Shown: piece by piece, positions 33,218-41,950 of the stretch
How positions within the stretch are numbered: the stretch's first letter is position 1
Layout of the letters: each line of letters starts with the position of its first letter
From: Isosphaera sp.
Lineage (GTDB): Bacteria; Planctomycetota; Planctomycetia; Gemmatales; Gemmataceae
Direction: 5' to 3'
Length of the DNA: 44,095 nt
NCBI GenBank assembly: GCA_013822345.1
Contig: PNKH01000068.1
Span: 1 to 44,095, forward strand
Position numbers and translations under genes: made by a program
Notes under the pieces: model-generated
The model's input: only the letters and a program-made list of their open reading frames with translations
Database searches by the model: none
Told to the model about the DNA's origin: nothing

Positions 33218-33348
33218 GAAGCGATCGGAACGCGGATGAAGAGGATCAAAGACCGGATGCAGAGGATCTGAACAGAGTTCGCATTTTTTGCGTCCAATCC
33301 TCTTCATCCTGCCTCTCATCCTCTGCATCCGCGTTCCGATCGCTTCCT
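33218..33348. repeat. 131-bp inverted repeat with ATGAAGAGGAT words
   Basis: Outer arms of 22 bases (33218-33239 and 33327-33348) match perfectly and begin GGAAGCGATCGGAACGCGGA. Inside, both arms carry two copies of the word GGATG(A/C)AGAGGAT in swapped order, giving partial pairing further in, and the loop contains TTTTTT (33285-33290). It fills most of the 187-base gap. This type of word repeat is familiar to me as widely dispersed in environmental bacteria. Confidence 0.85.
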
Positions 33349-33363
33349 GACCAGCTCGACCGC

Positions 33364-33369
33364 TAGAAT
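33364..33369 (+). promoter_or_regulatory. candidate -10 element
   Basis: TAGAAT, 27 bases before the GTG of the next gene and just after the inverted repeat. TCGCTT at 33341-33346 would be a poor -35 at 17-base spacing, inside the repeat arm. Confidence 0.3.
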
Positions 33370-33396
33370 AACGTTCCCGCCGAAGGACGCACCCGC

Positions 33397-36231
33397 GTGA
33401 CCCGCACCCTGCTCTTACCCGCCGTCGCGCTCCTGACCGCCGGCCTGGCCGCGGCCAACGACTTCGACCACTTCGAGAAGAAGATCCGCCCGGTGCTGGT
33501 CGAGCAGTGCTACTCGTGCCACTCGGACGACGCGGAGGCGAAGAAGAAGCTCCGCGGCGGGCTCAAGCTCGACACCCGCGACGCCGTCCTCGCCGGCGGC
33601 GACACCGGCCCCGCGCTCGTGCCCGGCAAGCCGGCCGACAGCCTGCTGCTGAAGTCGCTGCGGTACGACGGCGACGCGAAGATGCCGCCGAAGGGGAAGC
33701 TGCCGGACGCCGTCATCAAGGACTTCGAGGCGTGGGTCGCCGCCGGCGCCCCCGACCCGCGGAAGGCCGGCGGGGCCGCCAAGACCGTCGGCCTCGACCT
33801 CGAGAAGGGGCGGCAGTTCTGGTCGTACCGCCCGGTCGCGAACCCGCCGGCGCCGGCGGTGAAGGACGGGGCCTGGCCGGCCGGCGACCTCGACCGGTTC
33901 GTCCTGGCGGCGTTGGAGGCGAAGGGGCTGAGGCCGGCCCCGGACGCCGACCGCGCCACCCTCGCCCGCCGCCTGTACTTCGACCTCACCGGCCTCCCGC
34001 CGACCCCGGAGCAGACCGACGCGTTCGTCAACGACAAGTCGCCGGACGCCTACGAGAAGCTGGTCGACAAGCTGCTGGCGTCGCCGGGGTTCGGGGAGCG
34101 GTGGGGCCGGCACTGGCTCGACCTCGCCCGGTACGCCGAGTCGGTCACCCTCCGCGGCCTCGTCTTCAAGGAGGCGTGGCGGTACCGGGCGTACGTCCTC
34201 GACGCGTTCGACCGCGACGTGCCGTTCGACCGGTTCGTCCGCGAGCAGGTCGCCGGCGACCTCCTCCCGGCCGCGACCCCCGCCGACCGCACCCGCCAGG
34301 TCGTGGCCACCGGGTACCTGATGCTCGGGAACAACAACCTGGAGGAGCAGGACAAGCGGCAGCTCCGGATGGACGTGGTCGACGAGCAGCTCGACGTGAT
34401 CGCCCGCGGGGTCCTCGCCCAGACGGTCACCTGCGCCCGCTGCCACGACCACAAGTTCGACCCGATCCCGACCAAGGACTACTACGCCCTCGCCGGCATC
34501 CTCCGGAACGCCCGGGCGCTGAAGGACGCGAACGTGTCCCAGTGGCTGGAGGTGCCGCTGCCGGCCGGGCCGGGTGTCGAGGAGGAGGTGCGGAAGCACG
34601 ACGCGGCCGTCGCCGACCTGCAGGCCCGGATCAAGGCGGCGAAGGCGGTCGCGGCGAAGAACCCGCCCCCCGCCGACGCGCCTCCGGCCGCGAAGGGCGT
34701 GCTCGCCCTGAAGGACGTCCCCGGGATCGCGGTCGACGACGCGAAGGCGATGAAGGTCGGGGCGTGGACGGAGTCGAAGCACTCCGGCTCGTACATCGGG
34801 GCCGGGTACGCCCACGACGACAACGGCGGGAAGGGCGAGAAGAGCATCACCTTCGACCCGGAGATCCCGGCGACCGGGAAGTACGAGGTCTGGCTGGCCT
34901 ACTCCGGCGGGGTGAGCCGGGCGGACAACGTCCCGGTCACCGTGTTCAGCGCCGACGGCGAGAAGACGGTCGCCGTCAACATGAAGCAGCCGCCGGGGAT
35001 CGACGGCCGGTTCGTGTCGTTGGGCCAGTTCCGGTTCGAGAAGGACGGGCAGAGCTTCGTCCTGATCTCAAACGAGGGGACGAAGGGGCACGTCACCGCC
35101 GACGCGGTCACTTTCATCCCGGCCGACCAGGTGCCGGCCCCCGGCGCGAAGGCGGCCCCGCCGGCGAAGGGGAAGGATAAGGAGAAGCCGGCCGACGCCG
35201 CGGCCGTGGCCGCGATGGAGGCCGAGCTGAAGCGGCTCCAAGCGGCGGCCCCGAAGCGGCCGATGGCGATGTCGGTGGTGGAGGAGGCGAAGCCCGAGGA
35301 CCTGCGGGTGAACGTCCGCGGGAGCGTCCACAACCTCGGCGAGCCGGCCCCGCGCGGGTTCCTCCGGGTCGCAACGGTCGGCCCGGCCCCGGCGATGCCG
35401 GCCGACCAGAGCGGGCGGGTGCAACTCGCCGACTGGCTCACCTCCAAGGACAACCCGCTGACCGCCCGGGTGTACGCGAATCGGGCCTGGCACTACTTGT
35501 TCGGGTCCGGGATCGTCCGCACCGTGGACAACTTCGGCACCACCGGCGAAACGCCGAGCCACCCGGAACTGCTCGACCACCTCGCCACCCGGTTCGTCGC
35601 CGACGGCTGGAGCGTGAAGAAGCTGGTGCGGACGATCGTCACCAGCCGCACCTACCGGCAGTCCGCCGCGAACTCGGCGGCGGCCGCGGCGGACCCGGAG
35701 AACCGGCTGTTCGGGCGGGCGAACCGGCGGCGGCTGGAGGCGGAGGCGATCCGGGACGCGGTGCTGTCGGTCAGCGGCAAGCTGGCCCCCGCCCCGGACG
35801 GCCCGGCGTTCGCGCCGGGCCTCGCGGCCGACTACGGGTTCAAGCACACCGCCGTGTGCCGGAGCGTGTACCTGCCGGTGTTCCGGAACGCGCTGCCGGA
35901 GCTGTTCGAGGCGTTCGACTTCGCCGACCCGAGCGTGACGACCGGGAAGCGGACGACGAGCACCGTCGCCCCGCAGGCGCTGTTCATGATGAACAACCCG
36001 TTCGCGGTCGAGCAGGCCAAGCACGCCGCCGCCCGGCTGCTGGCCGAGGCGCACCCGGACGACGCGGCGCGGGTGGTGCGGGCGTACCGGCTGACCCTCG
36101 GCCGCGCCCCGACCGCCGGCGAGCGGGCGGTGGCGGCGAAGTTCCTGGCCGCGCAGCCCGACCCGAAGGCCGCGTGGGCGGCGCTGTTCCAGGCGCTGTT
36201 CGCGTCCGCCGACTTCCGCTTTATCGAGTGA
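33397..36231 (+). CDS. secreted PSCyt1-PSCyt2-golvesin-like-PSD1 protein
   Basis: 944 residues from GTG, signal peptide MTRTLLLPAVALLTAGLAAA. PSCyt1 haem motif CYSCH (38-42); DUF1549 region about 150-400 with CARCHDHKFDP (346 on); a beta-sandwich resembling the golvesin C-terminal/xanthan-lyase-associated domain about 445-575 (TGKYEVWLAYSGGVSRADNV, GQFRFEKDGQSFVLISNEG, TADAVTFIP); DUF1553 from about 670 (DNPLTARVYANRAWHYLFG). Compared with the 2170 and 41951 genes the flanking blocks are the same, but the middle insert differs. DUF1501 follows after 82 bases. It is probably a membrane- or wall-proximal haem protein that binds a glycan; the reaction is unknown. Confidence 0.9.
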   Translation: MTRTLLLPAVALLTAGLAAANDFDHFEKKIRPVLVEQCYSCHSDDAEAKKKLRGGLKLDTRDAVLAGGDTGPALVPGKPADSLLLKSLRYDGDAKMPPKGKLPDAVIKDFEAWVAAGAPDPRKAGGAAKTVGLDLEKGRQFWSYRPVANPPAPAVKDGAWPAGDLDRFVLAALEAKGLRPAPDADRATLARRLYFDLTGLPPTPEQTDAFVNDKSPDAYEKLVDKLLASPGFGERWGRHWLDLARYAESVTLRGLVFKEAWRYRAYVLDAFDRDVPFDRFVREQVAGDLLPAATPADRTRQVVATGYLMLGNNNLEEQDKRQLRMDVVDEQLDVIARGVLAQTVTCARCHDHKFDPIPTKDYYALAGILRNARALKDANVSQWLEVPLPAGPGVEEEVRKHDAAVADLQARIKAAKAVAAKNPPPADAPPAAKGVLALKDVPGIAVDDAKAMKVGAWTESKHSGSYIGAGYAHDDNGGKGEKSITFDPEIPATGKYEVWLAYSGGVSRADNVPVTVFSADGEKTVAVNMKQPPGIDGRFVSLGQFRFEKDGQSFVLISNEGTKGHVTADAVTFIPADQVPAPGAKAAPPAKGKDKEKPADAAAVAAMEAELKRLQAAAPKRPMAMSVVEEAKPEDLRVNVRGSVHNLGEPAPRGFLRVATVGPAPAMPADQSGRVQLADWLTSKDNPLTARVYANRAWHYLFGSGIVRTVDNFGTTGETPSHPELLDHLATRFVADGWSVKKLVRTIVTSRTYRQSAANSAAAAADPENRLFGRANRRRLEAEAIRDAVLSVSGKLAPAPDGPAFAPGLAADYGFKHTAVCRSVYLPVFRNALPELFEAFDFADPSVTTGKRTTSTVAPQALFMMNNPFAVEQAKHAAARLLAEAHPDDAARVVRAYRLTLGRAPTAGERAVAAKFLAAQPDPKAAWAALFQALFASADFRFIE

Positions 36232-36237
36232 GTTGTT

Positions 36238-36287
36238 CCCGGTTAGCGACGCGTCGCAGACGCGTCTGCGACGCGTCGCTAACCGGG
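36238..36287. repeat. perfect 50-bp palindrome, GCAGACGCGTCTGC family, copy 2
   Basis: Two 25-base arms with no loop. It begins six bases after the stop of the cytochrome gene and ends 26 bases before the DUF1501 ATG. The central 24 bases equal those of the palindrome at 7161; the flanks read CGGTTAGCGAC instead of CGGTTCGCTC, mirrored on the other side. Confidence 0.92.
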
Positions 36288-36313
36288 GGCCGAGACAAAC
36301 CCCGAGATCTCCG

Positions 36314-37741
36314 ATGCTGCTGCCGCTGTCGCGCCGCGAATGGTTGACCCGGACCGGGTGCGGGTTCGGCTCCCTCGCCCTCGCCGGGCTGGCGTCGGCC
36401 GACGCGGCCCGGGCGGCCCCGGCCGACCCGCTCGCCGCCAGGCCGGGCCACCACAAGGCGCGGGCCAAGCGCGTCATCTTCCTGTTCATGCAGGGCGGGG
36501 TCAGCCACGTCGACTCGTACGACCACAAGCCGCGGCTCGACGCCGACGACGGCAAGCAGATGCCGTTCCACGACTCCCGGATGATCGCCAACAGCGGCGT
36601 CCGGCAGGCGTCGAACAGGCGGGTGATGAAACCGCTCTGGAAGTTCGCCAGGCACGGCCAGAGCGGGATGTGGGCCAGCGACCTGTTCCCCGAGGTCGCC
36701 CGGCACGTCGACGAGCTGTGCTTCGTCAAGTCGATGCACACCGAGGGCGTGGCCCACGGCCCGGCAACGCTCTTCCTCCACTGCGGCAGCACCACCTTCG
36801 TCCGCCCGAGCATGGGGTCGTGGGTGCTGTACGGCCTCGGGACCGAGAACGCGAACCTCCCGGGGTTCGTCAGCATCGCCCCGTCGGCCGGGAACGGCGG
36901 GCCGCGGAACTACGGGAACGCGTTCCTCCCGGCGGTGTACCAGGGGACCCCGCTCGGGCACGCCGGCGGCCCGGCGGCCGACGCCACCATCAAGAACCTC
37001 GCCGGCCCGCTCCCGCCGGCGGCCAAGCAGGCGAACTTCGACCTCCTCCGCGAGCTGCACGCCGAGCAACTGAAGCGCACGCCGGGCGACGCCGAACTGG
37101 AGGCGGTCGCCAACTCCTACGAGCTGGCGTGGCGGATGCAGCGGAACGCCCCGGACGTGCTCGACCTGGCGAAGGAGTCGGCCGAGACGAAGGCGCTGTA
37201 CGGGATCGGCGAGAAGGCGACGGACACCTACGGCCGGCAGTGCCTGATGGCCCGCCGGCTGTGCGAGGCCGGGGTGCGGTTCGTCCAGGTGACGTACGGG
37301 GACAACAGCGCCAACCCGGCGTGGGACCAGCACTCGAACCTGCCGAAGCACGGGGACCACGCCAAGGCGGTCGACAAGCCGATCGCCGGGCTGCTCGCCG
37401 ACCTGAAGCGGCGCGGGCTGCTCGAGGACACCATCGTTTGGTGGGGCGGGGAGTTCGGTCGCACCCCGTACGCGGAGGGGAACGGGACCGGCCGTGACCA
37501 CAACCCGACCGGGTTCACCGTGTGGTGCGCCGGCGGCGGGTTCAAGAAGGGGTTCGCCCACGGCGAGACGGACGAGTTCGGCGGCCAGGCGGTGACCGAC
37601 AAGGTGCATATGCACGACCTGCACGCCACCATCCTGCACCAACTCGGCCTCGACCACGAGAAGCTGACCTACCGGTACGCCGGCCGCGACTTCCGGCTGA
37701 CCGACGTGCACGGCCACGTCGTCAAGGGCGTCCTCGCCTGA
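36314..37741 (+). CDS. Tat-exported DUF1501 protein
   Basis: 475 residues from MLLPLSRREWLTRTGCGFG, a Tat signal with RREWL. Typical DUF1501 segments: VIFLFMQGGVSHVDSYDHKP, SMHTEGVAHGPAT, GVRFVQVTYGDNS, WWGGEFGRTPYAEGNGTGRD, HNPTGFTVWCAGGG, DLHATILHQLGLDHEKL. The Asp/His/Arg residues of the presumed metal centre are present. It is partner of the golvesin-type cytochrome protein encoded upstream. Upstream in-frame codons run through the palindrome and are not used. Confidence 0.92.
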   Translation: MLLPLSRREWLTRTGCGFGSLALAGLASADAARAAPADPLAARPGHHKARAKRVIFLFMQGGVSHVDSYDHKPRLDADDGKQMPFHDSRMIANSGVRQASNRRVMKPLWKFARHGQSGMWASDLFPEVARHVDELCFVKSMHTEGVAHGPATLFLHCGSTTFVRPSMGSWVLYGLGTENANLPGFVSIAPSAGNGGPRNYGNAFLPAVYQGTPLGHAGGPAADATIKNLAGPLPPAAKQANFDLLRELHAEQLKRTPGDAELEAVANSYELAWRMQRNAPDVLDLAKESAETKALYGIGEKATDTYGRQCLMARRLCEAGVRFVQVTYGDNSANPAWDQHSNLPKHGDHAKAVDKPIAGLLADLKRRGLLEDTIVWWGGEFGRTPYAEGNGTGRDHNPTGFTVWCAGGGFKKGFAHGETDEFGGQAVTDKVHMHDLHATILHQLGLDHEKLTYRYAGRDFRLTDVHGHVVKGVLA

Positions 37742-37750
37742 GCTGGCGGG

Positions 37751-37782
37751 TCTCGTAGTCTCGTAGTCTCGTAGTCTCGTAG
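37751..37782. repeat. tandem repeat, four copies of TCTCGTAG
   Basis: Four perfect 8-base units directly after the DUF1501 stop; the last unit's TAG is also the first three bases of the hairpin repeat at 37780. Too short and without spacers to be a CRISPR. Confidence 0.95.
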
Positions 37783-37867
37783 GGTGCGTCGAGGTCCGCT
37801 TCGGACCGACGACGCACCGGGCGGCGCAGGTGCGTCGTCGGTCCGAAGCGGACCTCGACGCACCCTA
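37780..37867. repeat. TAGGGTGCGTCGAGG hairpin, copy 1
   Basis: Perfect 39-base arms (37780-37818 and 37829-37867) around a 10-base loop. Each arm contains a further mini-hairpin, GGTCCG-CTT-CGGACC. It lies between the convergent DUF1501 and DUF1254 genes and ends 12 bases before the stop of the latter. A second copy starts at 44037. Confidence 0.93.
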
Positions 37868-37878
37868 CCAGAATCCAA

Positions 37879-39309
37879 TCACTTCACTTCCTCAAAGTCC
37901 CCGGGCCGCCACGTCCCGTCGAGCGCGGCCGGGCCGGGGCCGTAGATCCGCAGGTACGCGAACCAGCCGCGGCCCGGCACCGTCTGCACCCACCGGCCGG
38001 CCTTCCCCGCCGGGGCCTTCGGGCCGAAGTACAGGTCGACCGTGCCGCCCGGCCCCGGCGAGAGGTCCTCGAACAGCGACCGCAGCGCCGCCCGGTCCTG
38101 CGCCGCCCGCACCTGGCTGCGGGTGGCCGCGTCGTAGGCCGTCACCGACCAGAACAGCCCGGCCGGGACCGGGGCGGGGACGGTCAGCTTGTACGACCTG
38201 CCGCCGTCCAGGTACGCCCCACCCGCGTCCCGGTGGCCGAGCCAGTACACCGACCCGGCCCCCTCCTTCCGCCGGAACATCGCCGGGGAGGTGACGATCG
38301 CCTGGGCGAACCACCGGTCCCGGGCCTCCAGGTCGATCCCGGCCGGGGTCTCGAACCGGGCGCTGTCGGGGACCAGCCCGACCCACTCCCACCGCCGGTC
38401 CTTCCACGCGAGCCGGTCCGGCCGCGTGCTGTCGAACGCCGCCGCCAGCATCTGGTCCCGCCCGGCCTTCGCCGCCCTCTCCAGGATGCCCTTCGTCCGG
38501 GCGTCCGGGGCGAACGGCTTCCCCTTCTCGATCCCCAGGGCGGACAGCAGCCCGTACATCGGCAGGAACCGCACCACCACCGGCTCGGCGTCGACCGCCG
38601 CGTGCAGGTGTTCCCAGAACGCCAGGTTGTCCTCCCACCGCAGCGGGGTGCTGTCGGTGTCGCGGTCGGTCACGTCCACCATCCGCACCAACTTCGGGTC
38701 GGCGGCCGACGCCAGCGGGTAGACGCGGACGGCCTTCAGCGCGTCCAGCGCGGCCTTCGCGTCGCCCTTCGCCGGCAGCGCCCGGAGTGCGACCAGGACC
38801 TTGTACGTCGGCGAGGCGGAGGCCGAGTACCCGTCCGGCACCTTGCCCTCGAAGCCCGGCGGGAGGACGAGGTGCTTGCCGCCCTTCCCCCGGTCCGGGC
38901 CGGTCAGCCCCATGTCCAGCACCCACCCCTGGTGGTGGTCGTTGACCAGGCCGACGAGCGGGCCGGGCGGCAGCTCGACGACGAACGGGCCGGCCTTCAG
39001 GTCGAGCACCCCGCCGCCGTACGGGGTGTCCGAGTTCAGGGTGAACCCGACGTGCCGCGGCCCGGCCGCCAGCACCCGCATCGCCTCGTTGTCCTTGTTC
39101 CCCAGCTCCCGGTGGCCGTGGAACATCGCCTCGGCCGACACCGTCGGGTACCAGAACCGGTACGCGGTGACCGCCCGCTGGTAGTCGGCGTCGTCGCGGG
39201 CCTGTTGGGCCGCGGCCGGCGTAGGGAACCCGCCCCCGGCCGGCGGGTCCTGCCCGGCGGCGAGCGCGGCCAGGGCGGCGGACGCGGCGAGGCAGGGGGC
39301 CGTTCGCAT
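37879..39309 (-). CDS. secreted DUF1254/DUF1214 protein
   Basis: 476 residues with a Sec signal (MRTAPCLAASAALAALAAGQ). The N-terminal part (about 40-170: VTAYRFWYPTVSAEAMFHGH, GFTLNSDTPYGGGVLDLKAG, PFVVELPPG) is DUF1254 and the C-terminal part (about 370-476: LTVPAPVPAGLFWSVTAYDA, VDLYFGPKAPAG, YLRIYGPGPAALDGTWRPGD) is DUF1214. The two usually occur together in exported proteins of unknown enzymatic role. All hallmark segments are intact. It is monocistronic; the 209 bases upstream, up to the end of the FecR-WD40 gene, show no further gene. Confidence 0.9.
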   Translation of the reverse strand: MRTAPCLAASAALAALAAGQDPPAGGGFPTPAAAQQARDDADYQRAVTAYRFWYPTVSAEAMFHGHRELGNKDNEAMRVLAAGPRHVGFTLNSDTPYGGGVLDLKAGPFVVELPPGPLVGLVNDHHQGWVLDMGLTGPDRGKGGKHLVLPPGFEGKVPDGYSASASPTYKVLVALRALPAKGDAKAALDALKAVRVYPLASAADPKLVRMVDVTDRDTDSTPLRWEDNLAFWEHLHAAVDAEPVVVRFLPMYGLLSALGIEKGKPFAPDARTKGILERAAKAGRDQMLAAAFDSTRPDRLAWKDRRWEWVGLVPDSARFETPAGIDLEARDRWFAQAIVTSPAMFRRKEGAGSVYWLGHRDAGGAYLDGGRSYKLTVPAPVPAGLFWSVTAYDAATRSQVRAAQDRAALRSLFEDLSPGPGGTVDLYFGPKAPAGKAGRWVQTVPGRGWFAYLRIYGPGPAALDGTWRPGDFEEVK

Positions 39310-39518
39310 GGTGCCGACTCCGGGGTGCGGACAGTCGGTTCTATGGGGGCGCCCCGCCGCGGGGAACGTCCTTCACCGCCCGCGGTACCGAGATCGGGAC
39401 GCGGCTGCGGCGCGGAGTTCTGGGAGACGCGGGCGGAGCCGGCTGATGGAGGTGCGGAAGGCGGCGCGCCGTCCCGTGGCACGAGCGAGGACGCATGTGC
39501 GACGGACGGCGCCGCCCG

Positions 39519-41261
39519 TCACGGGGCGCGGGACAGGTCCCAGACGCACACCGACTCGCGGAGCGGGCCGGCGGCCAGGGCGGACCCGTCCGGAGAGAAC
39601 GCCAGGCCGGTGATCGGCCGGGTGCCGGCGGTCAGGACGGCCGCGTCAGTCCCGCCGGCCGTGTCCCACAGGTACACCCGCCCGTCCGACCGCCCGGCCG
39701 CCAGCCGCTTCCCGTCCGGGGAGAACGCCAGGGCGGTGACCGGCCGGGCCCACCCGTCGTCCGGGCCGCGGCCGGCCACCCACTGCCCGCCGTCCGCTTC
39801 CCAGACGTACACCGCCCCGTGGTCGGTCGCCCCGGCCAGCCGCCGCCCGTCCGGGGTGAACGCCAGCTCCCGCAGCGGCCGGGCCGGGACCAGGATCGTG
39901 GTGACGACCCGGCCGGCCGTCACGTCCCAGACGGTGAGGGTGTGGACCGGCCGCGGCCCGGCCTGGTCGACCGCCCACGCCGCCCGCTTCCCGTCGTCCG
40001 ACAGGGCGACGGCCCGGGCCGCCCGGGTCAGGGGCACCGCCGGGTGGTTCGGCCCGGCCTCCGTCCAGACCCGGACCCCGGTCGGGCCCTTCGCGGTGTG
40101 ATACCCCACGGCCGCGGTCCGCCCGTCGGCGGACAGCCCCCACACGGCGTACCCCGCGCCGACCGCGTCGGGGGCGTCGAACCCGCCGCGGGCGGCCCCG
40201 GACGCGGTGTCGTACCGCTCGACCCGCCCGTCGGCCCGGCCCAGGAGAACCGTCCGCCCGTCCGCGGACAGGGCGAGGGCCTTCTCCGGCGGGAGCGCGG
40301 GGCCGGGCCCGACGGTGCCGGACGACCGGTCGACGACCGCCACCCGGTTGGCCTTCAGCCGGACCACCAGCCGCCGCCCGTCCGGGGTGAACGCCAGCCC
40401 CCAGTGGGCCTGCACCTTGTGGGTCGCGGCCGGGGCGAGCGCCGACACCGGGGCCGGGCGGACGCCCATCGCGTCCCCGGCGGCGATCACCGCCCCCGAC
40501 CCGGCCGGCACGTCGACGGCCTGCCCGTCGGCGGTCCGCACCGCCCGCACCGTCCCCGACTCCGCCTCCACGTCGGTGGCGTCGGCCGTGACCGCCGAGA
40601 CCAGGAACCGGGCGTCCCGGGCCCGCACCTCGGCCTGGGTGGTGACGACGGTGACCCCTGCCGCCCGGAGGTCGCCGCGGAGCAGACCGGCCGACAGGAC
40701 CAGGCGGAGGCCGGCCCCGGGCATGTCCTCGGCGACCCGCAGCTGGGCGTCCGGGCCGAGCTCGACGCGCGACCCGCCGCCGAGGTCGAGGGTGGCGAAC
40801 CCGTCGCCCGCCTCGGTCCGGATGGTCAGCCCGGGGCGGAGCGGGGTGCCGGCCTCGGCCAGGGCGACCGCCCCCGCCTCGTCGCGCACCTCGGCCCGAC
40901 CCCACACCTCCGCGAACCGGACCGCCGCGACCTCCCGCGGGAGCGCGTCCGGACGTGGCCCGACCGGGGCGCCCGGCCGCAGCGCGAGCCACGCGGCGAG
41001 CGCCGCCGCCGCGGCCAGCGCCGGACCCGCGACCCACCGCCACCGCCGCGCCCGGTCGACCGGGCGCGGCGCGGCGGGCTCGGGCAGGTCGGCCCCGGCC
41101 GGCCCGCCGAGGGCGGCGTGGAGGTCGAGGTACTGGAGGTACCGGGCGCGGGCGGCCGGGTCGGCGGCGACCGCCTCGCCGAGCAGCCGGAGGTCGTCGG
41201 CCGACAGGGTGCCGTCGCACAGCCCGGACAGGAGGCGGTCGAGCTCGGTGGGGGGGGTCAC
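39519..41261 (-). CDS. FecR-domain membrane protein with WD40 propeller
   Basis: 580 residues from GTG at 41261, overlapping the sigma-factor stop (GTGTGA). Residues 1-50 (ELDRLLSGLCDGTLSADDLR, YLQYLDLHAALG) are the cytoplasmic segment typical of planctomycete FecR proteins that follow ECF sigma factors. Residues 74-95 are one membrane helix. Residues about 109-225 form the FecR domain (GDGFATLDLGGGSRVELGPD). From about 262 to the end there are WD40-type repeats with recurring (A/T)FTPDGRRL(V/A) or (A/S)FSPDG motifs and final YVWEADGG, YLWDTAGG and CVWDLSRA blades. It is probably an anti-sigma factor whose extracytoplasmic sensor is a propeller. Confidence 0.86.
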   Translation of the reverse strand: MTPPTELDRLLSGLCDGTLSADDLRLLGEAVAADPAARARYLQYLDLHAALGGPAGADLPEPAAPRPVDRARRWRWVAGPALAAAAALAAWLALRPGAPVGPRPDALPREVAAVRFAEVWGRAEVRDEAGAVALAEAGTPLRPGLTIRTEAGDGFATLDLGGGSRVELGPDAQLRVAEDMPGAGLRLVLSAGLLRGDLRAAGVTVVTTQAEVRARDARFLVSAVTADATDVEAESGTVRAVRTADGQAVDVPAGSGAVIAAGDAMGVRPAPVSALAPAATHKVQAHWGLAFTPDGRRLVVRLKANRVAVVDRSSGTVGPGPALPPEKALALSADGRTVLLGRADGRVERYDTASGAARGGFDAPDAVGAGYAVWGLSADGRTAAVGYHTAKGPTGVRVWTEAGPNHPAVPLTRAARAVALSDDGKRAAWAVDQAGPRPVHTLTVWDVTAGRVVTTILVPARPLRELAFTPDGRRLAGATDHGAVYVWEADGGQWVAGRGPDDGWARPVTALAFSPDGKRLAAGRSDGRVYLWDTAGGTDAAVLTAGTRPITGLAFSPDGSALAAGPLRESVCVWDLSRAP

Positions 41262-41788
41262 ACTTGGTCCTCGGCCGGCGCGCGGGCGGTGACGCAGTCG
41301 AACAGCATGCGGCGGACGCGTTGCAGCGCCTTGTACAGGGTGTGCGGGTTCCGCCCGGTCTCCTCGGCGATCTGCGGGACGGTCTGCCCCCGGCGGTAGT
41401 GCCGGTCGATCAGGTCGCGGTCGGCCGGCGGCAACTGCCCGACGCACCCGTCGAGGGCCTGGCGGCGGAGTTCGAGGAGGTCGTGGGCGTCGGACCGTTC
41501 CGCGGCCACCTGCTCCAGCGCCTCGTCGCCGAGGAACGACGCCCACCGGCGGTTCTTCTCCCGGTGCTTCCTGACTTCCAGGAGCGCGAACCGGAACGCG
41601 ACCGGGAGGAACGGGCGGTCGAGGTCGAGGTCGGCGGCCTTCCGCCACAGGGCGACGCAGGCGGCCTGCAGCACCTCCTGGGCGTCCGTCGGGTTCGGCA
41701 GGAGGGCGAAGACGTACCGGTACACGTCGGCCTGGTTCCGCACCCAGAGCCGGAGAATCCGTTCCTCGATCGGCCCGGCGTCGCCCAT
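41258..41788 (-). CDS. ECF-family RNA polymerase sigma factor
   Basis: 176 residues. Region 2 (ILRLWVRNQADVYRYVFALL, DAQEVLQAACVALWRKAADL) has the -10 binding helix, and region 4 (GQLPPADRDLIDRHYRRGQT, VPQIAEETGRNPHTLYKALQ) is the -35 binding helix-turn-helix. The NPTDAQEVLQ and C-terminal KALQRVRRML features match the sigma factors common in planctomycetes. Its stop overlaps the start of the FecR-WD40 gene, so the two are made together. The divergent PSCyt gene at 41951 is a plausible target. Confidence 0.92.
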   Translation of the reverse strand: MGDAGPIEERILRLWVRNQADVYRYVFALLPNPTDAQEVLQAACVALWRKAADLDLDRPFLPVAFRFALLEVRKHREKNRRWASFLGDEALEQVAAERSDAHDLLELRRQALDGCVGQLPPADRDLIDRHYRRGQTVPQIAEETGRNPHTLYKALQRVRRMLFDCVTARAPAEDQV

Positions 41789-41950
41789 CGGTGCGCCCCC
41801 GCCCCAATCCCCGGCCCCGTCGGGAATTTGGTAGCCGGAATCCGTCCGCCGGCGCGTTTCCCGGGATTTCGGATACTAAACCCGCCGCGACCCCGGGGGT
41901 TGGGCAACGACCGACCCGCCCGGTTCATCCACCGCCCGGACCACCGACCG
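41789..41950. promoter_or_regulatory. divergent control region of sigma factor and PSCyt gene
   Basis: 162 bases between the two start codons. A less GC-rich patch at 41860-41885 contains TTTCGGATACTAAAC, which on the minus strand offers TAGTAT as a -10. No inverted repeat, and no clear ECF consensus pair that could be assigned to either side. Confidence 0.4.

Noticed and set aside
37751-37782. A CRISPR array
   Set aside because: The four 8-base units are contiguous, without spacers, and there are no cas genes in the window.
39310-39518. A small gene between the DUF1254 and FecR-WD40 genes
   Set aside because: Only shadow frames with Arg/Pro-rich translation exist; no start with ribosome binding site and no conserved motif.
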